NCBI GenBank assembly: GCA_900617975.1
Contig: UZAE01001473.1
Location: 1-13,167, forward strand
Source: Rodentolepis nana
Taxonomy: Eukaryota > Platyhelminthes > Cestoda > Cyclophyllidea > Hymenolepididae
Length of the DNA stretch: 13,167 nt
Direction of reading: 5' to 3'
Shown here: positions 1 to 9,925 of the stretch, in pieces
How the letters are laid out: every line of letters starts with the position of its first letter
Position numbering within the stretch: position 1 is the stretch's first letter
Made by a program: the position numbers and the translations under genes
The notes under the pieces: generated by a model
The model's input: only the letters and a program-made list of their open reading frames with translations
Told to the model about the DNA's origin: nothing
Database searches by the model: none

Positions 1-318
1 AGACTTACCTCCACGTGGTGCACCCTGGGCAACGTATACTCACACGGCAAAAAAGTTTGTTAACTGGCAGTTGACTTCTGACTTCAAACTACCCTCAGCC
101 CATTGTATGCCATATTCGACTACTTCCACAGTACTCACCTCACCTTTTTCCACTTTTGTGTCTGTCTCTTTTACATCTTTGAATCTCTCTTCTGTTCCCC
201 CTCTCCCTCTCGACTTGTTTCACTTTGATGTTCCTCCTCCTCTCTGTGAAGCCAGTAGTTAACTAAAGGGCTGATGATAACTTTCACAACGCCTGCCATT
301 TGATAGAAATAAATATAT
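1..318 (+). mobile_element. SINE-like retroposon copy A, cut by the left window edge
   Basis: Member of the ~325-bp repeat family that occurs nine times in this window. It starts inside the head at AGACTTACCTCC, so only the first 15 or so bases are missing. It has an intact CCACGTGG palindrome (11-18) overlapping GGTGCACC (17-24), then the pyrimidine-rich centre (about 121-240), the 3' block AAAGGGCTGATGATAAC and the tail CCATTTGATAGAAATAAATA. Because the 5' flank is outside the window, no target-site duplication can be tested. The frame at 71-262 is open but lies wholly inside the repeat; it is treated here as repeat sequence and not as a gene. Membership in the family is directly seen; the SINE class is inferred from the better-bounded copies. 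Confidence 0.9.
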
Positions 319-1797
319 ACTAAGCGTCTATCACTGCTTATTCACAAAAAAAGGGACGCTCCCTTTAAAAATACTCGAGTGCAATTTTTTGCGGATTGTA
401 TTAGGCAAAAAATCAATAAATAAAGTTCCAAATTATGGTACCTATTGACTCTGGCATTGCAGAAGTCTGAATGTTCTGGTGGCGTAGCATTCAACTTTTC
501 GTCAAAATACAATCAATCTTTGCTTTAACGAATTTATTTAATTTTTGAATAATCTTTCATTAATGGGAGGGGGGGAGATAGGAGTTTGCCTAAGCCATGA
601 ACAGGTTTTCTTTGTAATAAATATAATAGAGTTCCACATTTTTAAACAAATAAATAATAATTTATATTTTGATATGGGGAATGATGTTTGGAAAGGAAGA
701 TCCAATGAACTCCAACAGTTCTTTCGGTTTAGGAATTGATTTGGTATGACGGTTAGGTATTAAAAAGTTGAGGTCTTGCTAATCTGATCGATAGATGGTA
801 ATGTTATAATTATTTAGTCTGTGGAAGTTTCAATTTTTGAGGGAGATTCAGAAACCTAATTGCAATTATGGAGGTTGCAGGGTGTTTGAAATCACGCACA
901 AAGAACTAGTTCACGCAGTTTTATCAAATGCCAATTTGTAACCGTGTAGATAGATTAACAAAGTGGGGAATGAGCCATATTCCACCCGCCATGACTCAAA
1001 AGGGGCATATCATGAACCTGGTTGCCACAAGTGATGTCACAAAGTGTCTGATTCAGAGTATGGAGTGTTGGCACATTTAATCTCAGGATTGACTGAAGAC
1101 TACTGGGCACTTTTCAGTTATGTAGTACTACTGTAGGGAGAACGTGAGTTTTCGCTAACAAGCTTCAATAAGCTTAAAAATCTAATCAAATGCTTAGGTC
1201 ATTTCTTTACTTCATCAACTCAACAATGCACTTTTTTCCGATTTTTCACAAATGGATTGCCCAGCCATTATCCTTACGTATCTCAGTCCTCTTTACTCCT
1301 TGAATTGAAGATTGGTAGACAATTGAAGGCTTATCTTGGGTGATTATGAAGAGTATCTGGTTGGTTAAGCGGAACAAATTCACTATGAATTTCGCAAAAT
1401 TGTTTAACCACGTTCTAAATTAAAAAATATGTTGAATTTTCGCCTTTATGGCCTCCCCCCTCCCCCTCCACTCACTACTCAAAACCCTATCTGTCATGTC
1501 TAGACGTGCTTATAGGTTCTCACTTTGTCTATCACTGTACCGTTTCTTTTAAAAGCACATCTGCACATGTCATTCATTTCGTGCTTTAAATTAATTCTCG
1601 CCTGTCTTCTCACTCACACGCAACAAAGATCATTAGTCTTAACTCCTAACCTTGTGATTTTGATTCATTTTACGCCAATTACGTAAACAGATCGTGGGTT
1701 ACTGAGAGCTCTAAGCACCTAAACAGCTTTTCCACTTTAAACTTTCCAGCAATCATTACAAAGTCAAAGAGCAATTTGTGCTTTATTTCAATATACT
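319..1797. other. Unique AT-rich DNA, no gene seen
   Basis: No supportable gene. The frame at 545-739 is short and begins within a G-run region (GGGAGGGGGGG near 564). Visible details are a small perfect hairpin at 350-366, a C-rich tract CCTCCCCCCTCCCCCTCC at 1452-1469, and a stretch at about 860-1120 that is richer in G+C than its surroundings but matches nothing else in the window. Two AAGCTT hexamers lie close together near 1160. The sequence is compatible with intron or intergenic DNA. Confidence 0.6.
350..366. repeat. Small perfect hairpin AAAGGGA/TCCCTTT
   Basis: AAAGGGA at 350-356 is the exact reverse complement of TCCCTTT at 360-366, with a 3-base CGC loop. It lies about 30 bp downstream of copy A. 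A and T runs flank it. A 7-bp stem can occur by chance in a window of this size. Confidence 0.5.
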
Positions 1798-1810
1798 ATG
1801 TTACAATGGT

Positions 1811-2136
1811 GGGGTGTGCGATAGACTTACCTCCACGTTGTGCACCCTGGGTAATATATATTCATAAGGGAAAAAAGCCTATTTATCGGGAATTGACTTC
1901 TGACTTCAAACTACAATGACCCCACTGTATGTCATATTCGGCCCCTTTCACAGTACTCATCTTACCTTTACTCTGCCTTTATTTCCATCCGTATCTTTAC
2001 ATCTGTGAATCACCTTTCTTTTCCCTCTCGAATTTTCTCTGACTTGAAGTTCCTCCCCTCTGTGACGTCTGAAGTCAGCTAAAAGGCTAATGATAACTAT
2101 CAAAACGTCTGCCATTTGAAATAAATAGATAAATAA
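1811..2136 (+). mobile_element. SINE-like retroposon copy B, full length with target-site duplication
   Basis: Complete 326-bp copy starting at GGGGTGTGCGATAGACTTACC and ending in an ATAAATAGATAAATAA tail. It is bounded by a candidate target-site duplication, ATGTTACAATGGT (1798-1810) and ATGTTATAATTGT (2137-2149), which match at 11 of 13 positions. This pair helps define both element ends. The body is more diverged than other copies: the CCACGTGG palindrome reads CCACGTTG, and the 3' block reads AAAAGGCTAATGATAAC. A 3' tail with a flanking direct repeat of this length is the signature of LINE-type target-primed retroposition. Confidence 0.92.
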
Positions 2137-2149
2137 ATGTTATAATTGT

Positions 2150-2526
2150 CAAAACATTCGAAATGACGAATCTTTACGAATGTCGCTTGTTTAGCATGAA
2201 CAATATACATGAGCGGAATTCCACGTGGGGCATAGAAATTAGCTATTCTATAATTATCATTCCGAACTGGATAATTATAAGATTTGCAGGCATTCACATT
2301 CAGAAAGTATGAAAAAAGTAAAAGCAGCTAAGAGTTTCTCCAATATCTACCACAGCATGAAAATGCATTTACCATAAGTTGTAAATGTGGAGATATCAAA
2401 TAGTTAACCCGATTTTGGAACTTAATAGGAATCCTCTTCACTAATTCTACTGAGCAGTAGCTCTGAGTAGTACAGCATCAAGGGATCGATCACCTTGAAA
2501 GTGAAAACTCCCAAAATATTCATCTC
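2150..2526. other. Unique spacer between copies B and C
   Basis: About 375 bp of AT-rich sequence with no supportable gene. It contains a perfect 10-bp inverted repeat (2249-2279). The minus-strand frame at 2100-2297 runs into copy B and has no gene-like features. Confidence 0.6.
2249..2279. repeat. Perfect 10-bp inverted repeat, 11-base loop
   Basis: TATAATTATC at 2249-2258 pairs perfectly with GATAATTATA at 2270-2279; the loop is ATTCCGAACTG. The stem is almost entirely A-T, so it would be weak as RNA or cruciform DNA and may be chance in AT-rich sequence. Confidence 0.6.
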
Positions 2527-2534
2527 AATATTAG

Positions 2535-2824
2535 ACTTACCTCCATGTGGTGCACCCTGGGCAACGCATAATCATACGGCAAAAAGTCTATTGACCGGCA
2601 GTTGACTTCTCACTTCAAACAACCATCACCCCCACTGTATGTCACATTCGACCCCTACCACAGTACTCATCTTACCCTTTCTGAGCCTTTGTATCACTCT
2701 TCTATTCTCCCTCCCGAATTCTTCTCATTTTGATGTTCCTCCTCCCCTCTGTGAAGCCCTAAGTCAACTAAAGGGCTAATGATAACTATCAAAACGCCTG
2801 CCATTCGTTATAAATAAATAAACA
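2535..2824 (+). mobile_element. SINE-like retroposon copy C, 5'-truncated and internally deleted
   Basis: About 290-bp copy that begins at ACTTACCTCCATGTGGTGC, so it lacks the first 15 or so bases of the head. The flanks share AATATTAG (2527-2534 and 2825-2832), a candidate 8-bp target-site duplication placed exactly at the truncated end. A second deletion of roughly 25 bp lies in the pyrimidine tract, where CTTTG is joined directly to TATCACTC near 2690. The 3' end is close to the family consensus (AAAGGGCTAATGATAACTATC, then ATAAATAAATAAAC). Truncation at the 5' end with a matching duplication is typical of incomplete reverse transcription. Confidence 0.9.
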
Positions 2825-2832
2825 AATATTAG

Positions 2833-3306
2833 GTGAAAGGGTAACTGAAGGCCAAAAAAGTGAATGCATTTCTCTCAAATTAAGTAATCAAATATTTCGA
2901 TTTCTAAATTTTGATTTGGAAGGTAATATGTTTTCATCTAAGTTGCTATATATGCTCATTCTAGCATCTATATAATCATATACTTTATTGGTAGAGTAAA
3001 TCTTCTAAATCTCATGAGAGTGACAAATACCTCTTATTGTTGTCAAAATTAATTGAAATATGTTCAATTTAGCGGCTAAGTAACTTGCGGGTCGAAAATG
3101 TGTGGGAGTTGAAGTTATGTTAACTGAGGTCACTAAATAAGGTTATATCGAATTTCAGGCACTAATGAGTCAGTTTCGGATTGTAGAAACTAAGACTATA
3201 GCAAATAGTTGGCATCAGAAATCAAATGTTTCAAAGAGTTTACCAGAAGGAGTGAGAAGATGGATGTGTATTTAATGAACAATGGTGATGATTCGAGAGC
3301 AAGTGA
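2833..3306. other. AT-rich spacer, no gene seen
   Basis: No frame, repeat or RNA that can be supported. Base composition shifts gradually toward higher G+C on approaching the candidate exon patch that starts near 3300. Confidence 0.6.
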
Positions 3307-3663
3307 GAGATCCTGGAAACGAAAGCCGATAAATGGCTGGCTTGTGTCTGCGCGTGTTGGAATCACTTGAGTGAGAGTCCTGTTGGCGTATTGGGTAAAG
3401 CAAGAGGAGCCACGAAATGGTTTTATTTGAAAGGAAGGGTAGGCAAAGCACATAATTACATGGAGACGATGAAAACACGTGTCGTCGACTGTCGATGCGG
3501 GTTTATTGGAAGAGAAGTAATCAAAAATGCATATTCCAAAGTAACTTTCATTGCTAATAATCAAAGTCATCACCTTTTTTCATTATTTTTCCAGTCAGAT
3601 AGGATCGATGGATCTGTGGTTAAGACTGACATCAATAAATCGAGAAACATCATCAATAAATAG
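3307..3663 (+). other. Weak candidate exon pair in a G+C- and CpG-richer patch
   Basis: The + frame is open for 119 codons (3307-3663), among the longest in the window, and the DNA is visibly richer in G+C and CpG than its surroundings. The product is not recognised; no motif, signal peptide or membrane segment stands out. A possible 54-bp intron lies at 3541-3594, with a AAA|GTAACT donor, a TGCTAAT branch-like motif, a T-rich tract and a CCAG acceptor. It is a multiple of three with no in-frame stop, so spliced and unspliced forms both stay open. The frame ends at TAG 3661-3663, right after two AATAAA hexamers (3634-3639 and 3655-3660). Against a gene: the first ATG is about 50 codons in, there is no convincing upstream acceptor, and the opposite strand is open for 125 codons (3196-3573). 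I judge coding unlikely but not excluded. Confidence 0.15.
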
Positions 3664-4477
3664 TGCTCTTGTACTTTTAATGACTTGATGTCGGATGTGG
3701 CATGACCGAAGAAATGATTTTGACTATTCGATGCATTTTCGAATTATTTGCTCCCAATTCAACTCTTCCTATCTTTCTGTAGCACTCAATTATTTTTCTG
3801 CGATGTGGTGAATCGAAAGATTGTACGAATCGGACGAACGCTTACATGCTTCTTACCTTTGTAATCAAGTTAGACCATTGGAATATGAATAACGGGGTTT
3901 GTTTTGGCTAACTGTAGTTACACTTATACGATTTCAGAATATACATTAGCCAGTTGCTATGGCAAGACAAAGAGAAATTTTGTAATGCCGCCTATTGAAT
4001 TGAGAAATTTTAAGAAAATAAATTTTTATTGTGGCAGTGGTGTGGGAAAGCGCCTGTATTATGAGACCAATCACATTTTAACAAGGCTCAGGAATTTTTT
4101 GAAATTGCTTCTTGTTGTATGTGCAGCGCACAGTATAAACATATAATGAATGACCTCGAGTATAATGTGAGAAGTGCTGGTATAGTAAGTTCTAATCGTG
4201 CTCATTCCGATGATACCGCTTTTTCCTCACCTTGAATGAACAGATCTGTGGGGCCTATGATAATGAAAAGGGACCGTTTCATCCAATTTTTTTTTGCCAA
4301 GAACTTATGCCGTTCAGTATCAACTACTGGAAGAAATGAATGAACAGAAATAGTTAGTACTGATTGCAGGACATAAGAATCTGCCCAGTCATTCAAGAAA
4401 TAAATAATGAAAATCAAATTTCGGAAGATACGTTCTGCGAGGATTACTCGACTCGTATTTAAATAATTAGATTAAAT

Positions 4478-4520
4478 AAAGGCCCCTTTTTTTCTGGGCA
4501 TTGCGCTGTAGGGGCCCTTT
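4478..4520. repeat. GC-rich hairpin, AAAGGCCCCT / AGGGGCCCTTT
   Basis: AAAGGCCCCT (4478-4487) pairs with AGGGGCCCTTT (4510-4520) over 10 bp with one bulged C; the loop is about 22 bases. The GC core is notable in AT-rich surroundings, and such a stem would be fairly stable in RNA. No flanking direct repeats or T-run typical of a terminator or mobile-element end were recognised. Function unknown. Confidence 0.6.
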
Positions 4521-4636
4521 CAACCACGTTTTTTTTGAAAATTCGATTACCCAAATAAATTTGCTATGCCAAACAAAATTACGATTATTTTTCTATTACC
4601 GGTAGAAATAATGCCAATGAATTGGAGATAACAATT

Positions 4637-4672
4637 GGGGTGGATGGGGAGGGGGGGTGGGTGGGTGAGGGG
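4637..4672 (+). other. G-quadruplex-forming motif
   Basis: The + strand carries at least five runs of three or more G within 36 bases (from GGGGTGGATGGGG to GGGTGGGTGAGGGG), with loops of 1-3 bases. This satisfies the standard four-run G-quadruplex pattern several ways, including very short loops that favour a parallel fold. It lies about 170 bp left of retroposon D. No gene neighbours it, so a regulatory role cannot be argued from context. Confidence 0.8.
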
Positions 4673-4854
4673 AATAATTCTTTGTTGATTATTTGCCCTC
4701 AGGTGAATATGTGCCAATAATATTTTTGGAATTTACTAAACTGGTTCTTCTTGCCCAATCTTAATAAAGAAAATATGGATTCCATGCGGATTCAGACAAC
4801 ACCAACCGGATGGGGATCATTTAGGTTCAGAAGAAGTACCAAATTCAAAATATA

Positions 4855-5178
4855 TGTATATATATTTATTTAAATCAAATAACATGCTTTATGATGGTTA
4901 TCATTAGCCCTTTAATTGACTTCGGGCTTCACAGAGAGGAGGAGGAACATTAAAGTCACAAAAGTCGAGAGAAGGAACAGATGTAAAAGCGACAGACAGA
5001 CACAAAGGCAGAAAAAAGGTAAGCCAAAGTGAGTACTGTGGAAGTGGTCAAATATGACATACAGCGGGGTGATGGTAGTTTGAAGTCAGAAGTCAACTGT
5101 TTGTTAATGGACTTTTTTGCCATATGAGTATACGTTGCCCATGGTGCATCACGTGGAGGTAAATCTAACACACACCCC
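4855..5178 (-). mobile_element. SINE-like retroposon copy D, full length with perfect 14-bp target-site duplication
   Basis: Best-bounded copy of the family, 324 bp on the minus strand. AAATTCAAAATATA occurs at 4841-4854 and again at 5179-5192 without mismatch, and two further C residues also match. The tail (as + strand TATATATTTATTTAAATCAAAT) is next to the left duplication and the head (+ strand CACACCCC) next to the right one, fixing the element's first bases as GGGG. A perfect duplication suggests a fairly recent insertion, although the body has its own changes: the donor-like motif is GTAAAT instead of GTAAGT and GTGCGATAG has become GTGTGTTAG. The minus-strand frame at 4956-5300 is open across the head and into flanking DNA, but is treated as repeat sequence. 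Confidence 0.95.
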
Positions 5179-5192
5179 AAATTCAAAATATA

Positions 5193-6277
5193 ATTTGCAC
5201 TTTTAAAAAGGTATTCTCTTTGGCGATAATTGAGAAACTGAGTACCTAGTGGAAGACCAAAGTGAAAGCAGCATTCAACTGTCAAGAAAAAAGTCACCAA
5301 AGTTTCAGCCTTCCTTGTCCACCTGAAGGCAGAAATTAATCGGTTAACACATTAATGGGTTCAATGTAAATAATTTTTTTACCGCAATTAAAGAGCATTA
5401 ATGAATGTTAGCTTTTTTTAAATTAAGTTCGCAAATGAAACGGAAGTAATGGCGCGTTTTGTAATATTTTAGCTTTGAGAAAAAAAAGCGTATCGGTTTG
5501 AATGTTTTTCTTCGACCTGGTTGCGATCACTCCTTCCATTTGCTATTTGTTAGCCCTTTACCATCCATCCTCCCCGAATTATACCTTTTTTTTGCTATTC
5601 AGAATAATAGCTTCAATTACTTGCCAAACATTCTTGACTTTGGAACCATGCCTTTTAATAGACAAAGCAATTGAAAAAAAACTATTTGCATGGGTTGCTG
5701 GCGTGAGGGCAAAGTGCTAATGCGAAAGAGAAATGAACAGTTATTTTCAACATTCTTGTCTTGTTGCAGCAATGCAGAAGTGTCACTTTTTGCTCGTTAA
5801 ATGCAAAATGATTGCAACGCACTTTACACTACAGCCCCAAATTCCAGACACTTCAGATTACGGCAAATGTAATTTAATTTTCTCACTATTTTCGTGGGCG
5901 TTGTGCTATGATTTAAGCATTTAACAATGTTTTTTTTCTGTATGATTATTGGGAAGTAGTCAGAACTGCAGTCTGTTTGATAGCCTGTTTGATGGAATAG
6001 AAAATGAAGCCAAACCTATGAGGGAAACCTGATGAAGAGAGATGGTGAACTTGGAGATTTAAGGGACCCTTATGAAGGGGAAATAAAAATGTATTTAAAG
6101 CAATTTTGTTGCAAGAATTGCGAGTTCAAAGGCAGTGAGAATGGTTGAACTCAGACGATCTAATCTAACCGAAACTATTCTTCTGAATCAAACTGCAAAT
6201 CCTACTGAAAATCAAGTGGATAATTGAAAGCAATTAGCTTGATATGTGAATACAATACGATTAGCACAAGTTATTTA
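5193..6277. other. AT-rich spacer between copies D and E
   Basis: No supportable gene. Two + frames, 5502-5720 and 5733-5924, give unrecognised 63-72 residue peptides. The second is preceded by a good 3' splice acceptor shape (pyrimidine-rich CATTCTTGTCTTGTTGCAG, 5751-5769), but no matching donor or conserved peptide was seen, so this is only noted. Confidence 0.55.
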
Positions 6278-6286
6278 TGTTTAACA

Positions 6287-6611
6287 GGGGCGCACGCCAG
6301 ATTTACCTCAACGCAGTGCAACCTGGGCAACGCAACATCATACGGCAAAAATTTCTATAAACCGGCAGTTGATTTCTGACTCCAAACTACCATCACCTCA
6401 TTAAATGTCATATTTCACCACTTTCACAGTACTCGCCTTACTTTTTCTCTACCTCTGTGTCTACTAGTCTCTTTTACATCTTCGAATCACTCTTTCATTC
6501 CCTCTCTCTACCTGTTATGACTTTGATAACCCTCCCTTCTGTGAAGCCTGAAGTCAACTAAAGGGCTGCAGATAGCCACCAAAATCCTGTCATTTGATAT
6601 TAATACATTTC
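6287..6611 (+). mobile_element. SINE-like retroposon copy E, full length, diverged
   Basis: Copy of about 325 bp starting GGGGCGCACGCCAGATTTACC. The flanks TGTTTAACA (6278-6286) and TGTTTAACT (6612-6620) give an 8-9 bp candidate target-site duplication. The body is among the more diverged: the palindromic head reads CAACGCAGTGCAACC, the donor-like motif is GTAAAT on the antisense strand, and the terminal hairpin TGATAACTATCA has decayed to GCAGATAGCCACCA. The tail is short (TTTGATATTAATACATT). The divergence suggests an older insertion than D. Confidence 0.88.
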
Positions 6612-6620
6612 TGTTTAACT

Positions 6621-9600
6621 TATTACAACTGTTAAAATATATTCAATTTTAATTTTTGAAAATGCAAAAATTCTGCCACATTTTTGTTTAAAGAGTTCAT
6701 CATTTGGTAAATCAGTTTTTCACTAAAGATATTTCAAATGAGTTTTTCTATTAATTTTGTAGTCGGTCAAGGCCACAAGCCATCCGAAAATGAGAAATAA
6801 TATAAAATAAAATATAAATAATTCTATAATATAAAATTATTCAAACGCTTATTTGTTAATTTCTTCTAGTTTTTTGGTCAAGTAAATATTTTATATAAAA
6901 GGAGAATTTTCACCTTTTCACTTAAACATTTACTTTCAAGTAAAACACTCCCGAGGAAGAATCTCATAATTCGATCGGATTGAAAGAAAATTCGCTCCAA
7001 TATCAAAGAAAGCAAACTTTAAGAAATATTCCAGCTTTGTCAATAAAACGAAAAAATTGCAGAGTTTAAACAAAACTGCCATCGAAATGCCTTAATAGTT
7101 TAAATTATTTTTAACACAAATACAATGATTATGCTTGTTTAAAATTTAAGTCAATCTAAATAAATTATACGTTTGTGGTGGTCTGTTGAGAAACGCAAAT
7201 ATTCCACCGTTATTACAGTAAAATTGTATGCTTACTTTAGCAATTGCTAGTTTCAATTGAGATACAAGACAAGCTTGTAAGTTGGAAGACAACTTGAAAT
7301 ATTCTTGGAATTTTTCATCACTGATTGCAAAATTTTGTGCTTTTTTAAATACAAAAACGCAAGTGCACATATTCGAAAAGAAATTTTCAACTTCTGACAA
7401 AGAATGGACCATCATTCTGCTCATTTCAAGTGCTATCAACACTTGTTTTAATTAAATTATAACTTTTATTAAGTTTGGCATCACCTTTGCTGATCTACTG
7501 AGTGTATAGGTATATTTGTCGAAAAGGTATTGAACTTAAAAACTAAGTCATATTTGTTGCCTCATATCTGGACAAAGTTAATTGGTTATAGGAATTACTT
7601 CAAAATTTTTTTCGAGTCGCGACAAGTCTGGTATTTCCGTTACCTCATATATATACTGGCCTTGATAAGATACACTGATATAATTTCCCACCTGGTCCTC
7701 TTAAATTCCAGACTAGTTAAGAATTTCCAAAATTCCACAACGGCTGAGAATGAAATACATTCAAGCAATTTGCCAAAATTTCCTATCAACCAATCACCAA
7801 TAATTTTAGCGTATGTTAAAAAAGGAAAAATTGGTAGTAAAAGATTAATAAAAATGTAAAATTGTTTCTTCATTAATTTTACCTCGACCATGAATTGAAA
7901 ACTAAAGATATAGCTAATATGAAACAAATTTTGACACGGTGAAATTGTTTGCAGCAAGAATGGGTCAATTGAGAGTAACCAAAGGGATCCTTATTCATGA
8001 AGAAGAATTGACTTTGCCTCTAATAATGTGATCAGATTGAAATTAAAGATATCAGATTAACATATTTAATTGGATCAAATGAACTTGATTGACGAGACGA
8101 ATTTTCATTAACTTTTTTTGTAATTATAAAACAATTCGGTTAATACATTTACTTGTATGAGAAAGCGAAACATTTTAAAGGTTCATGAACAGGGGGTGTA
8201 TTCAGTAATTTCTGGAAGACAACTTAATTGTTCTGCGGAAATATGGACCAAAAAATCTCAAATTCTGGATTTTAATGAATATTTTCAGCGGTAATATACC
8301 AATTAATAAAAAATCAGCTATTGAATAACGCGAATTAATGTATTTTTATGCGAAGTCAAGCAGTAATATTTTGCGGAGGTTACTCGGATGACAACCAAAC
8401 AGCGATCATATACTTAAGAACCCGGCGAAAATCTGATGAAAAGGAATTAATTCCGCGATTTACCTTTTTTCAACCAAAGAGCTAATATTTATCTCCTTAA
8501 CGCCAGATTTATTCATTAAAAAAGGGACCAAACTGCACCCACACATGCCTCACAGAAGAATAATTTTGAAGTAATGAGTTTTGGTACTGTATCAGGTGAA
8601 GGCTATGGGCACATATTAAATAGGCTCCCCTTACGAGACTAGTACTAATGGAGCTTATTTCGAAAGAGGACTGTAAGGTTCTAAGAGTGTTAAAGGGCTA
8701 ATAAGAGCCATATTAACGCATTTGATTATTATAATCCCTAAAAATCACTTAAAGTCTATGATGTTTCGCTTGTTAAGAAATTTAAATTGAAATTGGAATA
8801 GCTATCTGGTACCATTTTCTCACAATTTCTTAGGCTGCTACACCTACTTTATAAACATTTAGGTTCTGAGCTAAATGCATTTTTAATTTGCGTCCACAAG
8901 TGGACTTTCAAATATAAACGGAGTTATGGAGAAATTCAAGGTCATTCAAGGAAATGAAAATGACTTTCCTATTGAAATAAAAAGCTGGCAAAGCATATTC
9001 AAATGCATAAAAGCTTCATAAAGATCCCCTTTATAGTGCAATTCTCTTCTCCTTGAAAATTTTTAAACAAATGGACTTACTATCATTATTATTATTGTTA
9101 TTGGTGTGAACAGAGGTCATAGGTTAGATTCCCTCAACCGAAGGATACTAAAATCAAGATACTCACCAGCAAATGTCACTCCACTATACAAAATAAGGGT
9201 TGCTTCCCAAACATTACTTTAATTTAATGGAAAATAAACAAAACGATATGGAATTAATGAATGGTAAAAATGTAATAGATCAAATTTAAAAATGAAGTAA
9301 ATGTAATGGAGCTAAATATATATTAAGTACTAAATAATAGAAATATATATTAAGGTCTTGAAATAAACTAAGTTGACTTGTGTTACATGGAAATAATATT
9401 AGTAGTTATTAAACCACTTTTTTCTGCGAGAAATGTCTAAACTAATGAGTGGACTTTTAGAGGATAAACAAAATGCCAAAATGACAGTGCTAAATTGGAC
9501 TTTTAATAGCAATTCTAACTGGAAGATGACAATAACGAGAGAGTAAAGAATATTCACCGAACGAAAGCGATTTAATCAACTTGTAATCGAAAAAAATGTA

Positions 9601-9909
9601 CGCCTATTTGTTCGTACTGGTTGGTGACCTTTATGTCCATCCTACCTATTTGTCACATTTGATTGGCCAAAAGATGGTTGTGTAACAAAGAAATTAGCAC
9701 AAATGTTCCACTTCAGTTTCTTTTAAAATTTTGTTGTCACACAGAGTTTCGTGACGTGTTAAACTACTTTGTTTACAAAACCCCTCCTACCTCATTTATA
9801 AGCGTCTTATATCACATTTGTTCATTAAATGTTAGGCAGGTACCGTTGCAATCTAATGGTCTTTAATATCACTGGCTTTTAAAAAGTAACTATATGCGAA
9901 ATTTTAATA
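6621..9909. other. Long, very AT-rich unique region, no gene seen
   Basis: More than 3 kb without a recognisable gene or a copy of the repeat. Frames at 7146-7442 (-), 7530-7859 (+) and 7640-7957 (-) reach 98-109 residues, but frames of about this length are expected by chance in 13 kb at one third G+C, and two of them overlap on opposite strands. Low-complexity pieces include an A/T-only-like run at 6795-6840, a short ATT repeat near 9083-9100 and a 14-base direct repeat AAATATATATTAAG near 9315 and 9340. A short coding-like fragment near 6946-7093 is discussed as a finding. Confidence 0.55.
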
Positions 9910-9925
9910 ATATTTTTTGGAAAGT

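Larger units (their letters stand above)
3664..4840. other. AT-rich spacer with a hairpin and a G-rich tract
   Basis: No supportable gene. Frames at 3904-4146 (+) and 4202-4417 (-) encode unrecognised peptides of 71-80 residues, lengths expected by chance at this composition. The only structured parts are the GGCCCC hairpin (4478-4520) and the G-quadruplex motif (4637-4672), described separately. Confidence 0.55.

Noticed and set aside
71..262. Open frame of 63 codons
   Set aside because: It lies wholly inside repeat copy A; similar peptides recur in other copies because the DNA is repeated.
268..290. CTGATGA in the retroposon 3' end as a hammerhead core
   Set aside because: Most copies read CTAATGA and no GAAA segment follows; it belongs to the repeat's terminal hairpin.
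6029..6060. Possible hammerhead ribozyme core CTGATGAAGAG
   Set aside because: The required GAAA after a stem II and a closing stem III are not present in a consistent arrangement.
6287..6440. tRNA-like A and B boxes in the repeat (TGGCAGTTGA-type and ATTCGACCAC-type motifs in the family)
   Set aside because: The A-box match fails at key positions and the B box has several mismatches, so no Pol III promoter is called.
7146..7442. Minus-strand frame of 98 codons with helix-like composition and a GTAAGC donor-like site near 7230-7235
   Set aside because: About one frame of this length is expected by chance in 13 kb at one third G+C, it does not start with ATG, and no domain was recognised.
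7530..7957. Overlapping frames on both strands (109 and 105 codons)
   Set aside because: Opposite-strand overlap, no recognised motif, no convincing splice sites, and chance length.
9083..9103. ATT microsatellite
   Set aside because: Only a few imperfect units; too short to list as a separate feature.
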